Part shown: positions 1-6,762 of the stretch, piece after piece
Position numbering within the stretch: position 1 is the stretch's first letter
How the letters are laid out: every line of letters begins with the position of its first letter
NCBI GenBank assembly: GCA_039188505.1
Contig: JBCCZC010000178.1
Location: 1 to 10,870, forward strand
Reading direction: 5' to 3'
Origin: JBCCZC01 sp039188505
GTDB taxonomy: Bacteria; Pseudomonadota; Gammaproteobacteria; Xanthomonadales; SZUA-38
DNA: 10,870 nt
Translations under genes and position numbers: made by a program
The notes under the pieces: model-generated
The model's database searches: none
What the model saw: the letters and a program-made list of their open reading frames with translations, nothing else
What the model was told of the DNA's origin: nothing

Positions 1-312
1 CGAAGACGCTCACACTCGCCAGCTTTGTTCTCAGAAGCGTAGAAGCGGAGAGTGGTTTCCAACGTTCGTGCGGCTCGGATCGCTGCTCCGCCCCGCAAGC
101 GGGACGAAGTCGCTCACACTCGCCAGCTTTGTTCTCAGAAGCGTAGAAGCGGAGAGTGGTTTCCAACGTTCGTGCGGCTCGTTTCGCTGCTCCGCCCCGC
201 AAGCGGGGCGAAGTCGCTCAGACTCGCTAGCTTTATTTTCAGAAGCGCAGAATCGGAGAGTGGTTTCCAACCGTCGTGCGGCTCGTATCACCGCTCCGCC
301 TCGTGCGCTAGG
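1..312 (+). repeat. Tandem array of a 104-bp repeat, three full units
   Basis: Three consecutive units start at 1, 105 and 209, each opening with CGAAG(A/T)CGCTCA, so the period is exactly 104 bp. Units 1 and 2 differ at about four positions; unit 3 carries many more changes. Each unit contains a conserved CTTTGTTCTCAGAAGCG-type block (changed in unit 3), a GGAGAGTGGTTTCCAAC block and, at its end, a GC-rich hairpin. In unit 2 the hairpin is perfect: CGCCCCGC, loop AA, GCGGGGCG (193-210). Unit 1 has one mismatch in the same stem. Unit 3 keeps the outer five pairs (297-301 with 310-314) although the sequence changed. I see no convincing gene here: frames on both strands are compositionally biased and follow the repeat. 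The array may continue left of the window. Function unknown; it could be a REP-like intergenic repeat, a transcribed structured repeat or a mobile remnant. Confidence 0.93.
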
Positions 313-391
313 CGAAGACCTCAGGGAAGGCTCGTATCGCTCCGTTTGTTCTCAGAAGCGCGGGGCTGGTGGCCGACGTTCGTGCCGGCTG
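313..391 (+). repeat. Degenerate fourth unit of the 104-bp repeat
   Basis: The unit opens with CGAAGAC at 313, in phase with the 104-bp period, then departs from the consensus: a segment GGGAAGGCTCGTATCGCT (324-341) replaces the usual CACTCGCC region. The consensus block TTTGTTCTCAGAAGCG returns at 345-360, and ACGTTCGTGC is recognisable at 376-385. Compared with unit 1 this implies roughly a 9-bp gain and then a 7-bp loss. The GGGAAGGCTCGTATCGCT segment is also present next to the second repeat locus (complement of 9573-9592). The unit stops just short of the end of the glycine-zipper gene. Confidence 0.75.
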
Positions 392-401
392 CTGCCGCTG
401 C

Positions 402-599
402 TTATTCCGGCTGCTGCAAGCGACGGACCGCGAATGTTGCGCAGTCCAGGCCCGCGCCGAGGGCTGTGCCAAGGGCGACGCCCATGCCCAGCTGATCGAA
501 GGCGGCACCGAGGGCGGTTCCCAGGCTGACGCCCAGCGCGATGCCAGTGCCCGTTGGGGCCTTGGGCTTCTGCTTATCGTCGGTATTCTGGTCAGGCAT
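402..599 (-). CDS. Small glycine-zipper membrane-associated protein
   Basis: A 65-residue protein: a charged N-terminus (MPDQNTDDKQKPKAP), then a glycine/alanine-rich hydrophobic stretch (about residues 17-48) built from repeated GxALGxALG-type steps. This is typical of glycine-zipper proteins, in which small residues every four positions let helices pack in membranes. Small bacterial proteins of this style, with a polar DxxKPK-like head and repeated ALG units, are usually of unknown function. I chose the ATG at 597-599 because the protein then matches that usual size; the ribosome-binding site there is poor (AAGG directly abuts the ATG). The frame stays open upstream to ATG at 743 and GTG at 761, giving up to 119 residues, but that extension is rich in Ser/Arg/His and has a weaker G/C third-position bias, so I take it as leader. 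The stop lies in an 11-bp direct repeat (385-395 and 407-417). Confidence 0.72.
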   Translation of the reverse strand: MPDQNTDDKQKPKAPTGTGIALGVSLGTALGAAFDQLGMGVALGTALGAGLDCATFAVRRLQQPE

Positions 600-766
600 C
601 CTTGACGCGTCTCTATGCCAGTGCGAGATCGCGAAGTTACCACGGCTGCCATTCGATGAAGCGTGTGTTTCGTCACTGGCGTCGTGCGGCTCGCCTGACC
701 TCGACGAGGGGATTTCGGTCCGGAAGGACCGAGGCCGGGACATGGGTTTCTCAAGATTCACCTCCG
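600..766 (-). promoter_or_regulatory. Possible structured leader of the glycine-zipper gene
   Basis: Between the AT-rich island and the gene start, the minus strand carries GGAGGTGA (765-758), an extended match to the Shine-Dalgarno consensus, but no well-spaced ATG follows. The options are GTG at 761 (inside it), TTG at 754 (out of frame) and ATG at 743 (about 17 nt from GGAGG). A perfect 7-bp hairpin with a 4-nt loop lies at 715-732 (TCGGTCC/GGACCGA). It has no T-tract, so it is not an intrinsic terminator. It may be a 5' leader with a short leader peptide, or the gene may start further upstream than annotated. Confidence 0.35.
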
Positions 767-769
767 AAG

Positions 770-820
770 ATGAGTTAAATATCGAAATAACAATTATTTA
801 GAGTCGAAATTTCGATTTCT
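770..820. promoter_or_regulatory. AT-rich island with nested palindromes
   Basis: A sharply AT-rich island in GC-rich surroundings. It contains the perfect palindrome TCGAAATTTCGA (804-815) and an inverted pair ATCGAAAT (781-788) / ATTTCGAT (809-816). On the minus strand it sits just upstream of the strong Shine-Dalgarno at 758-765, with TTGTTA and TATTTA-like hexamers, so it is the likely promoter/operator region for the glycine-zipper gene. I could not find one promoter pair with ideal spacing. The palindrome may bind a dimeric regulator. Confidence 0.45.
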
Positions 821-836
821 TGGGAGATGTCGAGAA

Positions 837-852
837 GCCCCCGCTCCGGGGC
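837..852 (-). terminator. Weak hairpin after the methyltransferase gene
   Basis: A GC-rich stem (GCCCC paired with GGGGC; minus strand GCCCCGGAGCGGGGGC) lies about 30 bp beyond the methyltransferase stop. It is followed on the minus strand by TTCTCGACATCTCC rather than a clean T-tract, so it is at best a weak intrinsic terminator. The remaining 853-882 bases show nothing else. Confidence 0.25.
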
Positions 853-882
853 ACTTCCGATGCGTTCTGTCGACCGGCGTTT

Positions 883-1626
883 CTACTTCCGCTTGCGCCG
901 CGTCCAGGTCTCGGCGTGGGTGCCGTTCCAGGACACCTCACCGGTCTCGAGGGCGGCATGTTCGAAGCCGGGCTTCGCGTACAACATCCAGAACTGGGTC
1001 GGGTGGTGCCAGTCGAGTCTGCGGACGCGGAATCCCGCCGCCTCGCCCAGGGCCTGCATCGTCTCCACGGTAAAGCCGACGCAGTCAGGATAGATCCAGC
1101 CCTCGCGGTCATTGTCCTTGTTGCCGGGCCAGTGGGTCGCGACGAGGGCGCCGTCCTCGGTCAGTGCCCCGTGGAGCTCGTTCAGCCAGCGCGCGACGAG
1201 GTCCCCCCCGCAGTGGCTGAAGATCGACTGGGCGAACGCAAACCGCGCTTTCGGCAGGTTCGGCTCGCCCGCGATGCTGTCGCGAAAGACGAAATGAGGC
1301 CGCTTCAGGCGAACGAGATCTTCTCCGCCGAGCTCATTGATGATGCCGTCGTTGACGAGCCACTCGTTCGGCTCCACGCCGATATAGTTGCCCGGCGCCA
1401 GGTAGGGAATGAGCAGTCGCCCGATGCGCAGGGAGCCGCAGCCGACGTCGAGGGCGACGTCGTCCTCCCGCAGACCCAGGCAGGTGAGGAGGTTGAAAGT
1501 CATGGCCGCGATGCGATCGTAGTCCGCGGGCGGCCCCACGTAGGCCCGGTAGTGGTCCTCGCCAGGGCCATGCTCCAGCCCCCGGCCTGTCGTCCTGGGC
1601 TTGCGACCGAAAAGGTTCTTGAACAC
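883..1626 (-). CDS. Class I SAM-dependent methyltransferase
   Basis: A 247-residue cytosolic protein with the class I (Rossmann-fold) methyltransferase pattern: motif I ALDVGCGSLRIG at residues 58-69, which binds S-adenosylmethionine; an acidic residue after strand 2 in YIGVEP (81-86); and a strand-4 motif FAFAQSIFSH (129-138). A later THWPGNKDND segment and the C-terminal strand region QFWMLYAKPG (211-220) fit the end of the fold. Substrate cannot be read from the sequence. The start is a GTG at 1626-1624, preceded by AGGAAGAG at good spacing; the N-terminus (MFKNLFGRKPR) is basic and not a signal peptide. It has its own probable promoter upstream (1671-1699), so it need not be co-transcribed with the DUF6868-like gene. 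A long plus-strand frame overlaps it but lacks any family motif. The fold assignment is firm, the role unknown. Confidence 0.93.
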   Translation of the reverse strand: MFKNLFGRKPRTTGRGLEHGPGEDHYRAYVGPPADYDRIAAMTFNLLTCLGLREDDVALDVGCGSLRIGRLLIPYLAPGNYIGVEPNEWLVNDGIINELGGEDLVRLKRPHFVFRDSIAGEPNLPKARFAFAQSIFSHCGGDLVARWLNELHGALTEDGALVATHWPGNKDNDREGWIYPDCVGFTVETMQALGEAAGFRVRRLDWHHPTQFWMLYAKPGFEHAALETGEVSWNGTHAETWTRRKRK

Positions 1627-1670
1627 GGATCTCTTCCTGTGGGAGTGGGGCTGCGCGCCGCAGACGCGCG

Positions 1671-1699
1671 AGTCTAGCGCGGGAAAACTGAGGCCACAA
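1671..1699 (-). promoter_or_regulatory. Probable sigma-70-type promoter for the methyltransferase
   Basis: On the minus strand, TTGTGG (1699-1694) and TAGACT (1676-1671) are separated by exactly 17 bp, matching TTGACA/TATAAT at three and four positions. It lies about 45 bp upstream of the GTG start and is in the only non-coding stretch before the gene. Confidence 0.45.
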
Positions 1700-1718
1700 A
1701 TAGGCTGTGAGACGGCTG

Positions 1719-1964
1719 TCAGCCCACGATCCGCATGGCCAGATACGGCGTCAGGTTGAAGACGATGATCAACATCTTGTAGTTGGCCAGAAACGAGAAG
1801 TAGGCGGCGTCCAGGTCGGTCTCCGACTGGCCGTAGAGGCGCTTATGGATGCGTTTGATCGGCTCCCGACCGAGCATGAGGACGACACCCGCTACGAGCA
1901 GCAGTCCGAAGTTCAGCACGGTGCACCAGCCAAGGACTGCGCGGATCGTTTCGAAGGTGGTCAT
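1719..1964 (-). CDS. DUF6868-like small two-helix membrane protein
   Basis: An 81-residue protein with two hydrophobic helices (about residues 8-30 and 59-78) joined by a polar loop with RIHKRLYGQSETDLDAAYF. The pattern GWCTVLNFG - RIHxRLxG - YFSFLANYK - VFNLTPYLA is one I recall from the uncharacterised DUF6868 family, whose members are of this length; the name is from memory. Function unknown. The start ATG at 1964 is preceded by GAGGA about seven bases upstream. The much longer open frame upstream runs antisense-like through the VOC gene in another frame and is rejected. It follows the VOC gene by 46 bp on the same strand, so the two are probably one transcription unit. Confidence 0.8.
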   Translation of the reverse strand: MTTFETIRAVLGWCTVLNFGLLLVAGVVLMLGREPIKRIHKRLYGQSETDLDAAYFSFLANYKMLIIVFNLTPYLAMRIVG

Positions 1965-2010
1965 GGTGTGGTCCTCGCTCCGGCACGGGCAACCGTTGGG
2001 GGGGCGGCGC

Positions 2011-2367
2011 TCAGGGTTCCCAAACGCCCTGCTGGATGTCGCCGAGAAAGTAGATCGCGATCCGGCCCCGGCCGGGAATTTCCATGGGGGGAAGGGCGAT
2101 GTTCGCGCCGAGCTTCTCGGCCTGGGAGACGGCGGCCTCGATGTCGGGGACGCGGAGGTAGGTGCGCGTGATCGGCGCTTCCTGATCGTGCATGGGCGCT
2201 CGGATTCCGCAAAGTGCGCCACCAGGAATCGGCGCCGCGAAGGCATTGCCGAGCTCGGGAACCTGCTCGAACTGCCAGCCGAATGCCTCGGTATAGAACG
2301 CCGAGGTGGCTTCGGGTTCCGGCGTGATGATCTCCAGATAGTGGATGGCCTGATCGACTGCGGACAT
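2011..2367 (-). CDS. VOC-superfamily (glyoxalase-fold) protein
   Basis: A 118-residue single-domain protein of the vicinal oxygen chelate superfamily, which includes glyoxalase I, extradiol dioxygenases and bleomycin-resistance proteins. The order of elements is typical: a first strand with IHYLEI (His9), ATSAFYTEAFGWQFEQV (about 20-36), a glycine-rich loop PIPGGALCGI, a second beta module TYLRVPDIEAAVSQAEKLGA (69-88), then PPMEIPGRGRIAIYFLGDIQQGVWEP. The usual DPEGN turn before the last strand is replaced by GDIQQG; Glu117 is in the position of the usual terminal metal ligand. Members often need a dimer to complete the metal site. Substrate unknown. The ATG at 2367 follows a strong AAAGGAGGAGC Shine-Dalgarno. 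Confidence 0.88.
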   Translation of the reverse strand: MSAVDQAIHYLEIITPEPEATSAFYTEAFGWQFEQVPELGNAFAAPIPGGALCGIRAPMHDQEAPITRTYLRVPDIEAAVSQAEKLGANIALPPMEIPGRGRIAIYFLGDIQQGVWEP

Positions 2368-2451
2368 GGTGGGCTCCTCCTTTGCGCCTGGACCGTAGCA
2401 TGCGCCCGCGCGCGCGCGACGGCAACCGCATCCCGGACGCGACCGCCGATC
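2368..2451. other. Short gap with a (CG)6 run
   Basis: The 84-bp gap between the RND pump stop and the VOC start contains an uninterrupted CGCGCGCGCGCG run (2407-2418) of the alternating type that can adopt Z-form DNA. A TTGCCG hexamer with a poor CATGCT partner 17 bp away is the best promoter candidate I can find for the VOC gene on the minus strand; it is not convincing. No intrinsic terminator with a T-tract follows the pump gene, so read-through into the VOC/DUF6868 genes is possible. Confidence 0.4.
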
Positions 2452-5400
2452 CTAGACGTCGCGGGCCTTCGGCTGCGCGGTCGTCGGTCCGGCTTCCCGC
2501 TGTTTCAGCCGGGTGACCAGGCGAGCGACGTACTCCGGTGACTTCGTATTCCGTGCCAGCACCGCGTAGAGCGCCGGGACGACAAACAGGGTGAGCACCG
2601 CCGAGATGGCGACGCCGAACACGATCACGATGCCGATCGGCTGGCGGCTCTCGGCGCCCGGGCCCGTCCCCAGTAGCAGGGGCAGGGCCCCGAAGCTCGT
2701 ACAGGCACTGGTCATGAGGATCGGGCGCAGGCGGATGGTCGCGCCCTCGATGATCGCCTCCTCGAAGGCCATGCCGCGGTCGCGGAGCTGATTCGCGAAC
2801 TCCACGATGAGGACGCCGTTCTTCGCCGCGAGACCGATGAGCAGGATGGCTCCGATCTGGGTGAAGACGTTGACCGTGGCGCCGTAAAGCCAGAGTCCCG
2901 CGACCGCTCCGGCCATCGCTAGCGGAACGGTGACGAGAATGATCAGCGGGTGGCGGAAGCTCTCGAATTGGGCGGCCAGGACCAGAAAGACGATCAGCAG
3001 GGCCATCGTGAAGGTGAAGGTGAGTGAGCTGCCGGACTCCAGGTATTCGGCCGCTTCGCCGTCCCAGGACACGCGGGCGCTCGCGGGCAGGCGGTCCTCG
3101 GAGATCGCGGCCAGCGCATCGATGGCGGCGCCGATCGGCACGCCGGGCGCGAGACCGGCCTCGATCGTGATCGAGCGCATCCGGTCGAAGCGGCTCAGCG
3201 TGTCGGGGCCAGCTTCTTCGGTGATCGACACGAGGTTCTCGAGGGGCACCAGCCGGCCCGTGGTCCCGGACCGAACGTAGAGATTCGTGAGGTCGTCAGG
3301 GCTCGAACGATCGGAATCCTCGCCTTGGAGGATCACGTTGTATTCGCGGCCGCGGTCGATGTAGGTGGTGACGACCCGTGAGCCGAGCATGGTCTCGAGC
3401 GTTCGGCCGACGGTCGACAGGGAAACGCCCAGGGCTGCTGCCCGGTCGCGGTCAACGCCGACGCGGAGCTGGGGCTTGCGCTCCCGGTAGTTGCTCGACG
3501 GATTCACCAATTCGGGCAGGGCCCGCATCTCTTCGAGCATGACATCACGCCACTCGCGCAGCTGTTCGTAATCCGGGCCGCCCAGGACGAGATTGATGGG
3601 GCGATCCCCGCCTCGAATGCCGAGGCTCTGGGGCGTGGAGACCCGGACGTTCACGCCGGGCAGATCGGCGAGGTTCTGGCGCACCCGGGCCGCGGTCGCT
3701 TCCACGCCTTCATCACGGTCGTCCCAGGGATCCATCAGCAGGATGGCCCGTGCGGAATTGACCTCGCCGCTGCCGCCCCAGGCGCCGGGTAGACGGGTGA
3801 GGAATCGCATGACCGGGCCGTCGTCCACCTCCCGCATGAGCACCTCCTCCATCTCCCGGGCGTAGCGATCGGTGTACTCGAGCGATGCACCTTCGGGAGC
3901 CTGCATAAGGATGAAGAACGCGCCGCGGTCCTCCTTGGGCGCGTACTCCGCGGGCAGGCTGGCGTAGATGGCGAGTGCCAGCAGGGTCACCATGGCACCG
4001 GCGCCAACGGTGATCCAGCTGCGTCGGAGCACCTGCTCCAGCAGACCCCGATAGCGCGCCGATAGCCAGCGGAAGCCCTGGTCGACGCGGCGGCTCAGGG
4101 CACTGCGCGTGTCCCGTCGACCGGAGAAAAGCTTCGAGCACATCATCGGGGTCAGCGTCAGCGCGACGACCGATGAGAAGATCACCGCGGCCGCGAGCGT
4201 GATGCCGAACTCGTTGAACAGCCGACCGACGTCACCCGTGATGAAGGAGAGCGGCACAAAGACGGCGACCAGAACGGCCGTCGTCGCGATGACGGCGAAG
4301 CCGATCTCCTGGGCGCCATCCAGTGCGGCAAGAAGCGGCCTCTCGTCGGCTTCGATACGGCGGTAGATGTTCTCGAGCACGACGATGGCGTCGTCGACGA
4401 CCAATCCGATGGCGAGGACCAGACCCAGCAAAGTCAGGATGTTGATCGAGTAGCCCATCGTCTGCATGACCATGAACGTCGCAATGATCGATACGGGGAC
4501 GACGACCGCGGGCACGAGGGTCGCTCGGAAGGTGCCGAGAAACAGATAGATCACGACAAGCACCAGCAGCAGGGCGAAGCCCAGCGCCTTGTAGACCTCG
4601 TTCATGGAGGCCTCGATATATTCGGCGCGGTCGTAGTTGACGTCGAGCTGCATGCCCTCGGGGAGATCCTCGGCAACGGCGGCGACCTCCCGCCGGACCT
4701 GCTTCGACACCTCGACCGAGTTCGCGGTGGACAGCTGCTCGATGCCGAGAGAGACGGCAGGGATCGTGTTGGCCCGAGCGATACTGCGCTCGTTCTCTGC
4801 CCCGAGGCGTACGGTCGCGACCTCGCCGAGCCGCACGAGCTGCCCGTCGGCGCCGCGCCCGATGACCAGCGCCTGGAAGTCCGTTTCCGTCTCGTAGCCC
4901 GTGCTGGTGCGCAGGGTGAACTCGCGCTGCGAGGACTCGAGCCGGCCGGCGGGAAGCTGCACGTTCTCGGAGCGCAGTGCGTTCTCGACGTCGGTCACCG
5001 TCAGGCCGCGAGCGGCCAGCGATTCGCGGTCGAGCCAGATGCGCATCGCGTAGGTTCGGGCGCCGGAAAGGCGAACCCGGGCCACGCCGGGGACCGTCGA
5101 GAAGCGATCGATGAGGAACCGATCCGCATAGTCCGTCAGCTCGAGCCCCGAGAGCGCCCCGGAGGTCAGATTGAGGTACATGACGGGACGGGTATCGTTG
5201 TCGACCTTGGCGATCTCCGGCGGATCGGCCTCGTCGGGCAGCTGATCCAGGACCCGGGATACGCGGTCGCGGATGTCGTTTGCGGCCTCGTCCACGCTGC
5301 GATCCAGGGAGAACTCGACGCGGATATCCGACCGTTCGTCCGAGCTGCTCGACGTCAGGCGGATGATCCCCTCGAGGCCGGCGATCCGATCCTCGATCAG

Positions 5401-5595
5401 CTGCGTGACCTTGGTCTCGACGACATCGGCCGCGGCGCCGCGGTAGCTCGTCTCGATGGAGACCACCGGCGGGTCGATGTCCGGATACTGGCGGACCGGC
5501 AGATTCAAGGCGGCGGCCGTGCCCAGCAGGACCAGCAGCATCGAGATGACGGTGGCGAAGACAGGCCGCTTGACCGACAGATCGGAGAGGATCAT
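2452..5595 (-). CDS. RND efflux pump, inner-membrane permease (HAE1/AcrB type)
   Basis: A 1047-residue proton-driven exporter of the hydrophobe/amphiphile efflux family, the usual length for AcrB homologues. Visible features: first membrane helix about residues 10-30; the porter-domain start NLPVRQYPDIDPPVVSIET; a helix cluster at about 337-490 with the proton-relay aspartates D401-D402 in GLVVDDAIVVLEN; a second periplasmic domain (about 550-850); a second helix cluster from about 856 with AAQFESF (874-880), relay lysine K925 in GLAAKNGVLIVEF and T962 in MTSACTSFGALPL. All relay residues are present, so it should be active. It starts with ATG at 5595, overlapping the adaptor stop by four bases (ATGA), with GGAGG seven bases upstream inside the adaptor's last codons; translational coupling is expected. 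No outer-membrane factor gene follows, so it probably uses a TolC-like channel encoded elsewhere. Substrates cannot be inferred. Confidence 0.97.
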   Translation of the reverse strand: MILSDLSVKRPVFATVISMLLVLLGTAAALNLPVRQYPDIDPPVVSIETSYRGAAADVVETKVTQLIEDRIAGLEGIIRLTSSSSDERSDIRVEFSLDRSVDEAANDIRDRVSRVLDQLPDEADPPEIAKVDNDTRPVMYLNLTSGALSGLELTDYADRFLIDRFSTVPGVARVRLSGARTYAMRIWLDRESLAARGLTVTDVENALRSENVQLPAGRLESSQREFTLRTSTGYETETDFQALVIGRGADGQLVRLGEVATVRLGAENERSIARANTIPAVSLGIEQLSTANSVEVSKQVRREVAAVAEDLPEGMQLDVNYDRAEYIEASMNEVYKALGFALLLVLVVIYLFLGTFRATLVPAVVVPVSIIATFMVMQTMGYSINILTLLGLVLAIGLVVDDAIVVLENIYRRIEADERPLLAALDGAQEIGFAVIATTAVLVAVFVPLSFITGDVGRLFNEFGITLAAAVIFSSVVALTLTPMMCSKLFSGRRDTRSALSRRVDQGFRWLSARYRGLLEQVLRRSWITVGAGAMVTLLALAIYASLPAEYAPKEDRGAFFILMQAPEGASLEYTDRYAREMEEVLMREVDDGPVMRFLTRLPGAWGGSGEVNSARAILLMDPWDDRDEGVEATAARVRQNLADLPGVNVRVSTPQSLGIRGGDRPINLVLGGPDYEQLREWRDVMLEEMRALPELVNPSSNYRERKPQLRVGVDRDRAAALGVSLSTVGRTLETMLGSRVVTTYIDRGREYNVILQGEDSDRSSPDDLTNLYVRSGTTGRLVPLENLVSITEEAGPDTLSRFDRMRSITIEAGLAPGVPIGAAIDALAAISEDRLPASARVSWDGEAAEYLESGSSLTFTFTMALLIVFLVLAAQFESFRHPLIILVTVPLAMAGAVAGLWLYGATVNVFTQIGAILLIGLAAKNGVLIVEFANQLRDRGMAFEEAIIEGATIRLRPILMTSACTSFGALPLLLGTGPGAESRQPIGIVIVFGVAISAVLTLFVVPALYAVLARNTKSPEYVARLVTRLKQREAGPTTAQPKARDV

Positions 5596-6614
5596 GCGTC
5601 GTCCTCCAGCTCGCGCACGACCGTGGCCGGCTGGCCCGGTCGGACTTTCTGGGTGCCCTCCACGATCACGATCTCCCCGGCAGCCAGGCCGGCAACGATC
5701 TCGACCGAACCGGGCCGTCGGCGCCCCGTCCGGATTTCGCGGCGCTCCACCATGCTGCCGTCTGCGATCACGTAGACGAACTGCTGGCTGCGCTCGGGCA
5801 CGATGGCCTGTTCAGGAATGAGCAGGGCCATCACGCCGTCGCGCCGAAGCTCCACGGTCAGGAACATGCCGGGGCGCAGGCGGCCGGCGCTGTTGTCGAC
5901 CAGGGCACGGACGGTCACGGTGCGGCTGATCGGGTCGACCCGGGTGTCGATGGTGGCCACGGTCCCGGCGATCGGTTCATCGGGCCAGGCGGCGCTGCGC
6001 GCGGTGATCGGCAGCCCCTCGGCGAGGAGGGAGAGGGCTGTCTCAGGCACGTCGAAGTCGACCTTGATCACGTCGGTGTCGTCGAGGGTGGTGATCACGG
6101 TCTGGGGGGTCACGAGGGCGCCCCGGCTGATGTTGCGCAGCCCGACGCGGCCGTCGAAGGGGGCGCGGACGATCGTGTCGTCGAGCCGCGCCTGGGCGGC
6201 CTCGACCGCCGCCCGGTCGGCATCGCGCTGGGCCGCCAGGCGCTCCAGTTCGGAGGCGGCCACGGCGCGCGACTCGAACAGTTCGGCGGCGCGGCGATAC
6301 TGGCTTTCCGAGTCGACCAGGGCTGCACGGGCCTGGGCCACGGCTGCGCGCGCCTGCTGATCCTCGAGCTCCAGCAGGACGGTGCCTTCCGCGACCTTGT
6401 CGCCCTCGGTGAAGCGGATTGCGCGAACGGTCTCCGAGAGCTGGGGGCGGATCTCGACCGATTCGTTGGCCCGGGCCGTACCGAGCGCCTCGACGGTCAA
6501 CGGGAACTCGACCTCGGTGGCCCGGCTGACGATGACACCCGGGCCGGCGTCCTGGGCAGGCGCTGCGACTGGGACGGCGAGGACTAGGGCGCAGAGTAGC
6601 GAGCGGATGCGCAT
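5592..6614 (-). CDS. RND efflux periplasmic adaptor (membrane fusion protein)
   Basis: A 340-residue adaptor that bridges the inner-membrane pump and an outer-membrane channel. Order of parts: a signal peptide (residues 1-20, cleavage after APA, no proper lipobox, so a soluble periplasmic form is likely); a membrane-proximal strand VSRATEVEFPLTVEALGTAR; first half of the lipoyl domain (about 46-85, with IRFTEGDKVAEGTVLLEL); an alpha-hairpin (about 86-146, Ala/Arg/Glu rich); second lipoyl half TIVRAPFDGRVGLRNISRG (147-165); and a beta-barrel region (about 183-260) followed by a C-terminal membrane-proximal domain ending in VVRELEDDA. The hairpin is short, as in compact adaptors. The ATG at 6614 has a weak GGAAAG site, and an extended -10 element lies about 30 bp upstream. 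It is the first gene of a two-gene operon with the pump. Confidence 0.95.
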   Translation of the reverse strand: MRIRSLLCALVLAVPVAAPAQDAGPGVIVSRATEVEFPLTVEALGTARANESVEIRPQLSETVRAIRFTEGDKVAEGTVLLELEDQQARAAVAQARAALVDSESQYRRAAELFESRAVAASELERLAAQRDADRAAVEAAQARLDDTIVRAPFDGRVGLRNISRGALVTPQTVITTLDDTDVIKVDFDVPETALSLLAEGLPITARSAAWPDEPIAGTVATIDTRVDPISRTVTVRALVDNSAGRLRPGMFLTVELRRDGVMALLIPEQAIVPERSQQFVYVIADGSMVERREIRTGRRRPGSVEIVAGLAAGEIVIVEGTQKVRPGQPATVVRELEDDA

Positions 6615-6641
6615 GGGCTTTCCGGGTGAGATCGGCCGCCT

Positions 6642-6650
6642 ATTATCTCA
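6642..6650 (-). promoter_or_regulatory. Extended -10 promoter element for the efflux operon
   Basis: The minus strand reads TGAGATAAT, i.e. TG-n-GATAAT, five of six matches to TATAAT with the extended TG. It is in the 148-bp non-coding gap before the adaptor and predicts a leader of about 20 nt. No good -35 box exists at 16-18 bp; CTGACG is 22 bp away. No clear repressor palindrome is visible, and the regulator is not adjacent. The rest of the gap (6651-6762) shows only short GC-rich repeats and no clear terminator for the esterase gene. Confidence 0.5.
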
Positions 6651-6762
6651 CGCGCGCGGGTCCGTATGGCGTCAGTATCTGGATCGGTATCGGTCCCGCT
6701 GCAGCGCGGCGCGCGAGCACGAAGGGGACAAAGTCGGCCCCAAGGGATACCGTAACGCCGCT

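Noticed and set aside
1..312. Possible CRISPR array (regular repeats)
   Set aside because: The whole 104-bp unit is conserved; there are no unique spacers between short identical repeats and no cas genes.
31..529. Open frames on both strands through the repeat array
   Set aside because: They follow the repeat period, have skewed Arg/Ser/Ala composition and no family motif; several frames are open at once, as expected from GC-rich repeats.
715..732. 7-bp hairpin as an intrinsic terminator
   Set aside because: No T-tract follows on either strand.
308..754. 148-codon minus-strand frame from TTG 754, which has the best spacing to GGAGGTGA
   Set aside because: Its protein is low-complexity Arg/Ser/Pro and is out of frame with the recognisable glycine-zipper protein it overlaps; kept only as a leader-peptide possibility.
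820..1677. Long plus-strand frame (285 codons) opposite the methyltransferase
   Set aside because: No recognisable motif; the minus strand carries complete SAM-binding motifs over the same region.
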